From Bacillota bacterium (GTDB taxonomy: Bacteria > Bacillota > Clostridia > Christensenellales > UMGS416): a DNA stretch of 64,000 nucleotides. This document shows positions 1 to 7,576 of the stretch, one piece after another; within the stretch, counting starts at the first letter, position 1, and every line of letters begins with the position of its first letter. The notes beneath the pieces were generated by a model. It saw only the letters and a list, made by a program, of their open reading frames with translations, searched no databases and had not been told where the DNA came from. The stretch covers positions 558,001-622,000 of the forward strand of contig JAEYRH010000016.1 in assembly GCA_023435705.1 (NCBI GenBank), written 5' to 3'. Both the position numbers and the translations under genes were made by a program.

Positions 1-66
1 GGCGGTGATTCCCTTTCCAAGCGATGAAACCACGCCCCCTGTGACAAACACGTATTTGGTGCTCAT
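1..66 (-). CDS. pyrG: CTP synthase, N-terminal fragment (cut by window start)
   Basis: Only the first 22 codons lie in the window. They read MSTKYVFVTGGVVSSLGKGI and then TA, which is the hallmark N terminus of CTP synthase, including the GGVVSSLGKG nucleotide-binding loop of the synthetase domain. The family converts UTP to CTP with ATP and glutamine in the cytosol. The start ATG at 66 follows a GGAGG ribosome binding site a few bases upstream. The gene runs out of the window at base 1, so the glutaminase domain cannot be judged. Its promoter is visible just upstream at 127-156. Confidence 0.93.
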   Translation of the reverse strand, partial: MSTKYVFVTGGVVSSLGKGITA

Positions 67-126
67 GCGACCTCCGATATGAAATATGTCGAATGTATGA
101 ATAACACTGGCTTTTTACATTGGATT

Positions 127-169
127 ATTTTAACCGTGGCGTTCCTGTTGTGTCAAGCACAATTTGTGC
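127..169 (-). promoter_or_regulatory. pyrG promoter with an upstream 13-bp palindrome
   Basis: Reading on the minus strand, TTGACA (156-151) is followed after 18 bases by TAAAAT (132-127), a good housekeeping sigma-A promoter about 60 bases ahead of pyrG. Directly upstream of the -35 box lies the perfect palindrome GCACAAATTGTGC (157-169), a possible operator. The link between palindrome and regulation is inferred. Confidence 0.6.
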
Positions 170-226
170 ATTTCTTTAAGATTATTTCCAAAAATGCACA
201 AGATAAAGATTGTTTACCTGCCTCCA

Positions 227-1546
227 TTATGGTTCCAAACGCTGGATATCCCGTGGAAAGAGGCAAGCGCGCCGCACATTGTCCAAGCCAGCCAGCTTCA
301 TCACCAATCGCTCAAGCCCAAGGCCAAGCCCGCCGTGGGGAGGTAAGCCTGATTTATGACACAGCAGATATGCCTCAAAATCATCAGGATTCATGCCTCT
401 GGCAAGCATTTTATCAACCTGGGCCTGCCAGCCATGGATGCGCTGGCCACCGGTTGTGACCTCCAAACCACGGAAAAGCAGGTCAAAGCTCAATGTATAA
501 GCTGTGTCTGCGGGGTCGTCCATTGCATAGAATGGTCGCTTGGCGCTGGGGTAATGGGTCACGAACACAAACTCACTGCCGGTTTGCTTCTTCACCCAAT
601 CGCACAGCTGCTGCTCCTCGGCAGGCTCAAAGTCATGGTAGTCCGTCACGTGATACCTGCACTCCGATTCCAGGACATTTTTGGCTTCCATGAAGCGGAT
701 CGATGGGATTTCTGCAACTACCGGCAGCTTCACATTGAGCTCTTGCAACTCAGGCGCATACTCCGCCTGTAACAAGGACATCGTGTGGCGGAGCATGGCA
801 GTTTCCATGACCATAATGTCTTCGTGGTCATGGATATAGCCCATCTCAAAGTCCATGCTGGTGTATTCATTCAGGTGCCGCGAGGTGTCGTGCTTTTCCG
901 CACGGAAAACAGGGCCGATCTCAAACACCCTCTCAAAAACACCCACCATCGCCTGCTTATACAGCTGCGGGCTCTGGGCCAGATATGCCTTACGGCCGAA
1001 GTACTCCAGCGCGAAGATGTTGGAGCCACCTTCGGCACCGGCAGCAACAATCTTGGGTGTGTGGATCTCGGTGAAGCCTTCCCCGGAAAGATACTCCCGG
1101 AAGCCCCGCGCCACGCCTTCCTGCAGCTTGAAGACTGCCCGCTCCCGCTGATTTCGAAGGCACAGCGACCGAGCCTGCAGGTTCACATCCAGCGGCAACC
1201 CCAACTCTTTCTTATTGATGACCAACGGCAGCTCACCAACCGGCCCGGATAGCACATGCATTTCCTTCAGGATAATGTCATAGCCCAGCTTTGACCGGGG
1301 CTCCGGCTTTGCTTCCCCCATCACTTCCACGCAATCACCTTCGTGAATGGCGGCAAGATCAAATGCTCCTTCGCCGGGAATATAGACGGTTTGGACGAGC
1401 TCTCTTGCAGTGCGAAGGATCACAAACGCAAAGCCACTCATCTCGCGGATGCGGTAAATGGACCCATGGAAATGAATCGGATCGCCACCAGCAGGATTGG
1501 TGGGCAGCACTGGCAGCAGTTTGGGATTGGCTTTCATCGTGTTCAT
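227..1546 (-). CDS. aspS: Aspartyl/asparaginyl-tRNA synthetase, archaeal-like non-bacterial type
   Basis: The protein is 439 residues. An N-terminal OB-fold anticodon-binding domain (about residues 15-110) precedes a class II catalytic domain. Motif 2 is visible as FRAEKHDTSRHLNE and motif 3 as GLGLGLERL near the C terminus. The length and motif 2 match the compact archaeal-type AspRS/AsnRS, which lacks the large insertion of normal bacterial AspRS. Such enzymes are often non-discriminating and charge tRNA-Asn with Asp for later amidation; sequence alone does not settle Asp versus Asn. The start ATG at 1546 has GGAGGG eight bases upstream; the reading frame extends further upstream, but only through the T-box leader. 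Expression is probably set by that leader. Confidence 0.88.
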   Translation of the reverse strand: MNTMKANPKLLPVLPTNPAGGDPIHFHGSIYRIREMSGFAFVILRTARELVQTVYIPGEGAFDLAAIHEGDCVEVMGEAKPEPRSKLGYDIILKEMHVLSGPVGELPLVINKKELGLPLDVNLQARSLCLRNQRERAVFKLQEGVARGFREYLSGEGFTEIHTPKIVAAGAEGGSNIFALEYFGRKAYLAQSPQLYKQAMVGVFERVFEIGPVFRAEKHDTSRHLNEYTSMDFEMGYIHDHEDIMVMETAMLRHTMSLLQAEYAPELQELNVKLPVVAEIPSIRFMEAKNVLESECRYHVTDYHDFEPAEEQQLCDWVKKQTGSEFVFVTHYPSAKRPFYAMDDPADTAYTLSFDLLFRGLEVTTGGQRIHGWQAQVDKMLARGMNPDDFEAYLLCHKSGLPPHGGLGLGLERLVMKLAGLDNVRRACLFPRDIQRLEP

Positions 1547-1808
1547 AGACAACCCTCCAGTCAAATAAAAAAGCCCCGGAAGTAATCTTCCGGGACGGGA
1601 AATCAAACCCGCGGTGCCACCCGCATTGGCGGCATAACCGCCCTGCTCAAGGCCCATAACGCAGGCATGCGGAGCGGTCTACAGCCTCATCCGGCTTCTT
1701 CGCTCATGCTCGCAGGCGTCATTCGCCCATGCATTGCCCTGGAGCCGCTTGCAGCCGGCGGCGGCTCCTCTCTGGCGGGGTGCGCGGGGTACTGGCCTGG
1801 TCATTGCT
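1547..1808 (-). promoter_or_regulatory. T-box riboswitch leader of aspS
   Basis: The minus strand carries the T-box sequence GGGTGGCACCGCGG (about 1623-1610), which pairs with the 3' end of uncharged tRNA. It is followed by a strong terminator hairpin, TCCCGGAAG/CTTCCGGG, and a run of T (about 1592-1567). Further upstream, AGAGAG (about 1772-1767) and GGCTGCAAG in a hairpin look like the distal part of Stem I. I could not fold Stem I well enough to choose the specifier codon, so Asp versus Asn remains open. This leader fills the stretch between the synthetase gene and the next gene. Confidence 0.88.
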
Positions 1809-1814
1809 GGGTAT

Positions 1815-1843
1815 ATTATATAACGCCTGAACTATTCCGGCAA
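1815..1843 (-). promoter_or_regulatory. Promoter of the aspS T-box leader
   Basis: On the minus strand TTGCCG (1843-1838), 17 bases and TATAAT (1820-1815) form a near-consensus sigma-A promoter. Transcription would start near 1808, just before the Stem I sequence. Confidence 0.75.
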
Positions 1844-1859
1844 GCATCTAGAATTTTGC

Positions 1860-2987
1860 TCACATGATAACCGATGAGCCTCCATCATCTCCGGCCAGCG
1901 GATCCATTGGCCCCGATTCCTCTATGACCTCGTTCGCCAGTTGTTGAAACTCATCCATGCTTGTATTCCAGGCCTGCTCTATTCTGTCACTGAAACCGAC
2001 TATGACATGTGTATACTTCTGATCAATCGCTTGCAGCAGGAGATCGATCTGGCTTTCATAACCTATAAAAGCAAGCACCCTCCCCCTGCTATTCAATTTC
2101 AGAATGTGTCTCTCTCCGGCATCAATGAAATTCAGGATCCTTCTGCTCTGCTTCATCTTATATGTCCACAATAGAGAATCAGCCTTTATTATGCGAATTC
2201 TCATCAGAGTGGCAACGATGATCCAGCCGGGAAGCAAATAGACGGTGCGCCCAGTTCTTCCGATTCTACATTTATCAAGCTGCGCTGCCTGCTCAAACTC
2301 ATTACCGATTTCTTCCCACACAAAATCAAGCTGGCCGTATCGAGAAAGCTGCTTCACTTCCGGAATCAGGAGGACATTCAGATATCGGGCAATCCCCAGC
2401 ACAAACAAAGCTATGCCGGTGCCAAAGACCCCAAGCATAATAAGGTATAGGAGGCTGCGAATAAATACTGGGCTCTTTCGTGTGTCAATGGCATAATCAT
2501 ATAGCAGCTGGTTCGCATCTTCCAGCGCAATCTGTTGCTTAACCATATCATCAATGATCATCGTTTTTACTTCAGGATCAAGCCTTTCAAAGGATCCAAC
2601 AAAAACATAATCCTCCCCATTCCATTTATCATAAGCACTTTTGGGGATTACACACACCACATACTTCTCATCCACATATACTGCAAGATAGTTTGCAATG
2701 GGCTTGTTATCGACAAGGTATTCTATCTCAGCATCAACAAGGTTCTCACTGGTCGCGTGCAGCGAAGCAGAATAAAAGTGATATTGGATTGGATTGGCAA
2801 CAAACCTCATGATTTCGTCCAGAGAACCCTGAGTATCATAAGGTTGTGCATATCCGCTCAGCGTCAGCAAGCCAATTTGTGAATAAAGAAAGGCAGTTGC
2901 CGCCCCAATAGCCACAAACACAAAAGCCAATATCATTCGAGAGATTTCCGTGCTCCTGACAACACGTAGAAAGCGCTCATGGTTCAT
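1860..2987 (-). CDS. Uncharacterised membrane protein with two transmembrane helices
   Basis: I do not recognise this 375-residue protein. It has one hydrophobic helix near residues 19-41 and another near 175-200. Between them lies a soluble, probably extracytoplasmic domain of about 130 residues, and after them a cytoplasmic part of about 175 residues rich in mixed charge. The arrangement suggests a membrane sensor or a wall-associated factor, but no catalytic or binding motif stands out. The ATG at 2987 is preferred over the ATG six codons upstream because GGGAG lies seven bases before it. A promoter is visible at 3075-3104, so the gene is probably transcribed separately from spoIVA. Confidence 0.75.
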   Translation of the reverse strand: MNHERFLRVVRSTEISRMILAFVFVAIGAATAFLYSQIGLLTLSGYAQPYDTQGSLDEIMRFVANPIQYHFYSASLHATSENLVDAEIEYLVDNKPIANYLAVYVDEKYVVCVIPKSAYDKWNGEDYVFVGSFERLDPEVKTMIIDDMVKQQIALEDANQLLYDYAIDTRKSPVFIRSLLYLIMLGVFGTGIALFVLGIARYLNVLLIPEVKQLSRYGQLDFVWEEIGNEFEQAAQLDKCRIGRTGRTVYLLPGWIIVATLMRIRIIKADSLLWTYKMKQSRRILNFIDAGERHILKLNSRGRVLAFIGYESQIDLLLQAIDQKYTHVIVGFSDRIEQAWNTSMDEFQQLANEVIEESGPMDPLAGDDGGSSVIM

Positions 2988-3074
2988 GTGATGACTCCCA
3001 TTCACACAACAAATAATAATTACCGCTCACAACCGGAAGAAATCCTTTACCCTTTCACACTGCACAGGGATTCC

Positions 3075-3104
3075 ATTATACAACCAGATAAAAGCTTGAT
3101 ACAA
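3075..3104 (-). promoter_or_regulatory. Promoter of the two-helix membrane protein gene
   Basis: On the minus strand TTGTAT (3104-3099), 18 bases and TATAAT (3080-3075). The -10 box is perfect and the -35 box moderate. The untranslated leader would be about 80 bases. Confidence 0.55.
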
Positions 3105-3136
3105 TAAACAGAATTAATAAATGTTTCAGAAATAGC

Positions 3137-3169
3137 AAATGCCCCCGCCCTGACTTGGCGGAGGCATTT
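3137..3169 (-). terminator. Terminator after spoIVA
   Basis: An inverted repeat pairs AAATGCCTCCGCC with GGCGGGGGCATTT around a 7-base loop, just past the spoIVA stop. The T-run after the stem is weak, so termination may be partial. Confidence 0.55.
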
Positions 3170-3185
3170 GGTCTGGCCGGATGCG

Positions 3186-4664
3186 TCAGAACAAAATGCA
3201 GATCAGATTGTTTTTTCCGTCATTGACCATCTTGTTCAGCGCGTGCCGCATTCTGGTCTGGGCGACGGCGGGCAAGCTGCCGTTTTTACTGGCCAGCCCC
3301 TCGCCGATCATGTCATAGAGCGTGGTACCGAAGAAATCGGTGCCCCACAGCGCATTGGGATCCAATTGGTATTGGTCGTTGAGCCTGTGCACGAAGTCCT
3401 CCGCCTGCTTTTCAGAGCCTATTGTGGGTGCCACCTCTGTGGAAAGATCCACCCGGATAATGTGCCACGACGGCGCGGTGGCCTTGAACTTTACGCCGTA
3501 GCGACCGCCTTGCCGGATTAGCTCCGGCGGGTCCAGCTTGATATCAGCTACACCGGGCCGCACATGGCCATAACCCTTGTCACGGACATCATAGATCGCG
3601 TCCGCCATGCGGTCATACTCGCGCTTGGCGTGGGCCAGGTCATAGATGATCGACATGAGCGACGCTTCGTTTTTGATGTCCAGGCCGCTCTCCTCGCTCA
3701 GGAGCCTGTAGAACAAAGAGTCCTCCGGCACAATGGACGCTTCCACAACACCGCTTCCGGCATGGATCTGGGTAATTTCAAGGCCGTTGATGTTTTCGGC
3801 GGCGCTGAATGCCTCCACCAGGCGCTCATAATCCTTCACCTTGGTCACTTGCAGCGCTGCTTCCTTCACCACATCCACAATGAAGCTCAATAGCCAGTGC
3901 CCCCAGGGCAGCGAGCGCACCCATGTGGGCATTTGAAAATCGACCTGCCGCACCGGGAACTCAAAAAGCACCGTTTTCATCACATTCTGCACGTCTTCAC
4001 GGCTCATGCGCAAGGCATCCATTGCAATCACGGGCACGCCGTATTTGTCAGAAAGAGACCCGCTCAGCTCCTGTGCCTGCTCAGACATCGGCGCCCGGCT
4101 GTTCAGAAGCACCACAAAAGGCTTGCCAAGGGCCTTGAGTTCGCCCACGGCTCGCTCTTCGGCATGTATATAGCCGGACCGCGGCAAATCGGTGATCGTG
4201 CCGTCGGTGGTGACCACCAGGCCAATGGTGGAATGGTCCTCAATCACCTTGCGGGTGCCCATTTCTGCTGCCATCGCAAAGGTGACTTCATCCTCTTGCC
4301 AGGGGGTGTGAACCATACGCGGAGAGCCGTTCTCAGTGTCACCGTAGGCCCCATCCACCATGTAGCCCACGCAATCCACCATTCTTACACTGCAGCGGGC
4401 ATTGTCTGACAGGTTCACCTCCACCGCTTCGCTGGGAACAAAGCTGATCTGGGTGGTCATGATTGTGCGGCCGCCTCCGCTTTGAGGCAGTTCATCAATC
4501 AGGCGCTCCTTATTCCAGGATTCTTCCAGCTCCGGCAACACCATCAGATCCATGAAGCGCCGGATGAAGGTGGATTTTCCTGTGCGCACAGGGCCCACCA
4601 CGCCCACATATATATTGCCGTCGGTACGTTCCGCCATCTCCTTGTAGATATCCATGTCAGCCAT
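3186..4664 (-). CDS. spoIVA: Stage IV sporulation protein A, spore coat morphogenetic ATPase
   Basis: The product is 492 residues, the same length as Bacillus subtilis SpoIVA. In that family the protein binds and hydrolyses ATP and polymerises over the outer forespore membrane to form the basement layer of the coat and to anchor cortex formation. The Walker A motif GPVRTGKST is at residues 24-32, and the C terminus ends with the short hydrophobic tail expected for the family. The ATG at 4664 follows GGAGTGGGAG; a longer in-frame start exists but has no comparable site. The gene lies directly behind ftsZ, where many Clostridia and Bacilli carry spoIIGA-sigE-sigG. It proves that the organism belongs to a sporulating lineage. 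Confidence 0.96.
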   Translation of the reverse strand: MADMDIYKEMAERTDGNIYVGVVGPVRTGKSTFIRRFMDLMVLPELEESWNKERLIDELPQSGGGRTIMTTQISFVPSEAVEVNLSDNARCSVRMVDCVGYMVDGAYGDTENGSPRMVHTPWQEDEVTFAMAAEMGTRKVIEDHSTIGLVVTTDGTITDLPRSGYIHAEERAVGELKALGKPFVVLLNSRAPMSEQAQELSGSLSDKYGVPVIAMDALRMSREDVQNVMKTVLFEFPVRQVDFQMPTWVRSLPWGHWLLSFIVDVVKEAALQVTKVKDYERLVEAFSAAENINGLEITQIHAGSGVVEASIVPEDSLFYRLLSEESGLDIKNEASLMSIIYDLAHAKREYDRMADAIYDVRDKGYGHVRPGVADIKLDPPELIRQGGRYGVKFKATAPSWHIIRVDLSTEVAPTIGSEKQAEDFVHRLNDQYQLDPNALWGTDFFGTTLYDMIGEGLASKNGSLPAVAQTRMRHALNKMVNDGKNNLICILF

Positions 4665-4808
4665 GCTCCCACTCCTTTGCGGCATGAAATGGTTCAATTC
4701 CTCAATTGATGTATATGTTGACGCCTGCCAACCTATACCACGATTTCATGGGAGCAGGAGCGAAACGCACGGTCACAGGATGCTTATGCGAGCTAACGCT
4801 ATGTAATC

Positions 4809-4843
4809 AAAAACCAGCTGACGAAACTCCGCCAACTGGTTTT
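4809..4843 (-). terminator. Terminator after ftsZ
   Basis: On the minus strand AAAACCAGTTGGCG pairs imperfectly with CGTCAGCTGGTTTTT, ending in a T-run, about 60 bases past the ftsZ stop. This ends the division and wall cluster and separates it from spoIVA. A second small perfect hairpin (GTTGGCAA/TTGCCAAC, 4870-4892) lies between the stop and this terminator. Confidence 0.7.
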
Positions 4844-4903
4844 GCTTGTGTATCTACCCTGTACCCATCGTTGGCAATTGTTCATTGCCAACTGTTTATT
4901 GAA

Positions 4904-6283
4904 TTACCTTCTCCGCCTCAGGAACGGTGGCACATCCAGGTCATCATCCTCAATGACGATGTTCGGCTTTTGCCTGGGGATGCTGGCGGTGTCCTGGCCA
5001 CGGTCGCGGCCCCGGTCAAGGTCACGGTCGCGCTGGTCCTGCTGGCTGTAGCCGCCGCGGTCGCGGTCGTAGCCACCCCGTTGCTGGTCAAACCCACCGC
5101 CACTGCGGGTGTCACGGTCGTAATTGCGCTGGTCACGCTCCGGTGCGCGGTCACGCTGGGGCGTGAAGGTGGAGGTGCTCTCGTCGGTATAGGCAGGCCG
5201 TGCCGGTGCCTGGCGGAAACCACCTTGCGGCTGCTGTGCAGCCTGCATCGGCTCGCGTGCACCAGCCTGACGCTGCTGATCGGACTCGTCGCCTTGCTGC
5301 TTGTTCGGAGGCTTGCGCTGCAAGGGCCTGCCGCCCTCAAAGCCGGTGGCAATTACGGTGATGCGCACCATATCGTCCATCGTGTCATCAATGCCGGCAC
5401 CGAAGATGATGTTCGCGTTGGGATCCACGGCCTTGGCCACCAGTGAGGCAGCCTCTTCGATTTCCATCAGGCCCAGCGTGGGATCGCCGGTGATGTTGAT
5501 CAACACAGCGCGGGCGCCGTCGATCGTGGTTTCCAGCAGCGGGCTGGAGATGGCCTGCTTGGCGGCCTCGGAAGCCCTGTTGTCGCCGGAGGAGCGGCCA
5601 ATACCCATGTGGGCCAGGCCCTTTTCCTTCATCGTGGTGCGCACATCGGCGAAGTCCAGGTTGATCAGGCTGGGCATTGAGATAAGATCGGAGATGCCCT
5701 GAATGCCCTGGCGCAGCACATCATCGGCCACACGGAAGGCCTCCAGCAGCGATGTGCCCTTGCCCACCGCGCCTAGCAGCCTGTCATTGGGGATTACAAC
5801 CAATGTGTCTACGCGGGGTTCCATTTCCTTGATGCCCCGCTCGGCATTCTGCATTCTGGGCTTGCCTTCAAATGAGAACGGCTTGGTGACCACACCGATA
5901 GTGAGAATGCCCATTTCACGGGCCACATCCGCCACCACAGGCGCTGCGCCCGTGCCAGTGCCGCCGCCCATGCCGGCTGTGATGAACACAAGGTCGGCCC
6001 CTTTCAGGTTTTGGGCAATTTCCTCACGGCTTTCCTCGGCAGACCGTTGGCCCACCTCGGGGTTGGCGCCGGCTCCAAGGCCTTTAGTGATCTTTTCACC
6101 AATCTGTATCTTCTGGTTGGCTTTTGACAGAAGCAGCGCCTGCTTATCGGTGTTCATTGAGATGAACTCCACGCCCTTCAAGCCCGATTCTATCATTCTA
6201 TTGACTGCATTGTTGCCTGCCCCGCCTACCCCGATCACCTTAATCTGAGCAAATTGGGCTGCATCAATATCAAATTCCAACAC
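4904..6283 (-). CDS. ftsZ: Cell division protein FtsZ with a long Arg/Asp/Gln-rich linker
   Basis: This is the tubulin-like GTPase that forms the Z ring. GVGGAGNNAVNRM (from about residue 18) and the tubulin signature GGGTGTGAAP (about 107-116) are intact. The globular part ends near residue 325. It is followed by a linker of roughly 115 residues in low-complexity sequence rich in Arg, Asp, Gly, Gln and Tyr, then the conserved tail DLDVPPFLRRRR that binds FtsA and other partners. At 459 residues it is longer than the usual 350-390 because of the linker. The start is GTG at 6283, set by AGGAGGAG seven bases upstream. It is the last gene of the cluster, 31 bases behind ftsA. Confidence 0.97.
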   Translation of the reverse strand: MLEFDIDAAQFAQIKVIGVGGAGNNAVNRMIESGLKGVEFISMNTDKQALLLSKANQKIQIGEKITKGLGAGANPEVGQRSAEESREEIAQNLKGADLVFITAGMGGGTGTGAAPVVADVAREMGILTIGVVTKPFSFEGKPRMQNAERGIKEMEPRVDTLVVIPNDRLLGAVGKGTSLLEAFRVADDVLRQGIQGISDLISMPSLINLDFADVRTTMKEKGLAHMGIGRSSGDNRASEAAKQAISSPLLETTIDGARAVLINITGDPTLGLMEIEEAASLVAKAVDPNANIIFGAGIDDTMDDMVRITVIATGFEGGRPLQRKPPNKQQGDESDQQRQAGAREPMQAAQQPQGGFRQAPARPAYTDESTSTFTPQRDRAPERDQRNYDRDTRSGGGFDQQRGGYDRDRGGYSQQDQRDRDLDRGRDRGQDTASIPRQKPNIVIEDDDLDVPPFLRRRR

Positions 6284-6314
6284 GAACTGTCTCCTCCTCG
6301 TCTTTCGTATCTAT

Positions 6315-7466
6315 CTAGAACAGGTCTCTGAACCACGCGATGAGGCTGCTCACCGGAGTCTTCTGCAGCACGTTCAGCGCATAAAACAGCGTTCCTGCGG
6401 CTGTCGTAAAGGCCGGCCCGCTCAGCAGCGGCGACGAATGGGAATAGGGCTTCACAATTCTGCCCAACGTGGCGCTTAGGATGTCTTTGGCGCCACGCAT
6501 CTGGCTCAGTCCGCCACCGGTGAGATAAATCCCGGTCTGCGTGTCACAGTTTACGCCACAATCCCGGAGTTGCGCTGCAATTTGGTCAGCCATATCCCAA
6601 ACCCTGGCTTCGGCAATTTCCTGCGCGTCAGCCAGAGATCCATGTCCGGTCCGATGCATCGGAATACCATCTCCCCGGTTCATTCCAAGCACCAGCTTGC
6701 GCTTCATCTGCTCTGCCTCTTCAGGCGGAATTCCCAAGAGCAGGGATATATCCCGTGTGATCGAGCCACCGCCAATGGGCAGGTTGTCATGAAACACCAG
6801 CCCTTCCCCCTCGGCCACGATCACATCGGTGGTGAAGTGGCCGGTATCGATCACGATGGCTGTTCGTTTGGCCTCGTTGTCTGTCCTCACCAAATAGCCG
6901 CTGCCCACAGGGCCTGCGACCATCCCCATTACGCCAATGCCGAGGTTGCTCAGTGTTGCGCCCACATCTTCCACAAAGGTTTCTGCTGCCAGCACATGAG
7001 ACACGTAACCGCTGAGGTATCGCGCCTTCTCACCAACAGGGGGCTTGAAGCGCGTCTGGTTTTCGATGAGATAAGCCACAGGAGTCCTGTGAAGGGGAAG
7101 ATAGCCGTCAGGATGATCGAAATCACCGGTTCTGGCAATCAGCTCCTCCACATCATCGCGGCTCACAACTCCAAAACGGTTGCGCACCTCCACCTCAGCG
7201 TGATTGAATGCCACTTGAATGTATTCACCGGGCACCGCCACAAACATGTCGCGGATGCGCCGCCCTGCCTGCTTCTCCGCTGCCTTGCGAGCACTGAGAA
7301 TTGCATCCTCAAGCCCCTCAACGTCAAGCCACTCATCATCCCGGAAACCGGCGTAAGCCTGCTGGCCGGCACCTAACACATGGAGAGCCCCGCGTTCATC
7401 CAGCACACCGGCCGCAACAGCAATCTTTGAAGTCCCGAAATCGATGGCGGCGGCCCAACGCGACAT
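6315..7466 (-). CDS. ftsA: Cell division protein FtsA
   Basis: This 383-residue actin-like ATPase tethers FtsZ filaments to the membrane. The phosphate 1 motif AIDFGTSKIAVAAG is at the N terminus, phosphate 2 is IVIDTGHFTTDVIV, and the adenosine motif is YLTGGGLSQMRGA. The C terminus ends in a short amphipathic helix (SSLIAWFRDLF) that would insert in the membrane. The ATG at 7466 gives the canonical N terminus. The best ribosome binding site, GGAAGG, sits 15 bases upstream, which is longer than usual, so the start is less certain than the identity. It lies between ftsQ and ftsZ, the normal order. Confidence 0.93.
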   Translation of the reverse strand: MSRWAAAIDFGTSKIAVAAGVLDERGALHVLGAGQQAYAGFRDDEWLDVEGLEDAILSARKAAEKQAGRRIRDMFVAVPGEYIQVAFNHAEVEVRNRFGVVSRDDVEELIARTGDFDHPDGYLPLHRTPVAYLIENQTRFKPPVGEKARYLSGYVSHVLAAETFVEDVGATLSNLGIGVMGMVAGPVGSGYLVRTDNEAKRTAIVIDTGHFTTDVIVAEGEGLVFHDNLPIGGGSITRDISLLLGIPPEEAEQMKRKLVLGMNRGDGIPMHRTGHGSLADAQEIAEARVWDMADQIAAQLRDCGVNCDTQTGIYLTGGGLSQMRGAKDILSATLGRIVKPYSHSSPLLSGPAFTTAAGTLFYALNVLQKTPVSSLIAWFRDLF

Positions 7467-7576
7467 ATTCTTGCGTACATTCCTTCCATAAAACCGGCGC
7501 ATGGCCTGCCGGGCTTATAATTAAGCTAATATTACCATAAAATTGGCAAGGAAGGAACTGTCTGATCAACATTTGT

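Noticed and set aside
79..459. Plus-strand open frames over the pyrG-aspS gap and the aspS gene
   Set aside because: They overlap clear minus-strand genes or promoters, lack ribosome binding sites and have no recognisable sequence.
4665..4803. Sigma-E promoter for spoIVA
   Set aside because: A CATATACAT sequence resembles the -10 box, but the -35 region fits too poorly to annotate.
4706..6248. Long plus-strand frames opposite ftsZ
   Set aside because: High GC and strong codon bias of ftsZ create open antisense frames; their Thr/Val-rich content mirrors the linker repeat.
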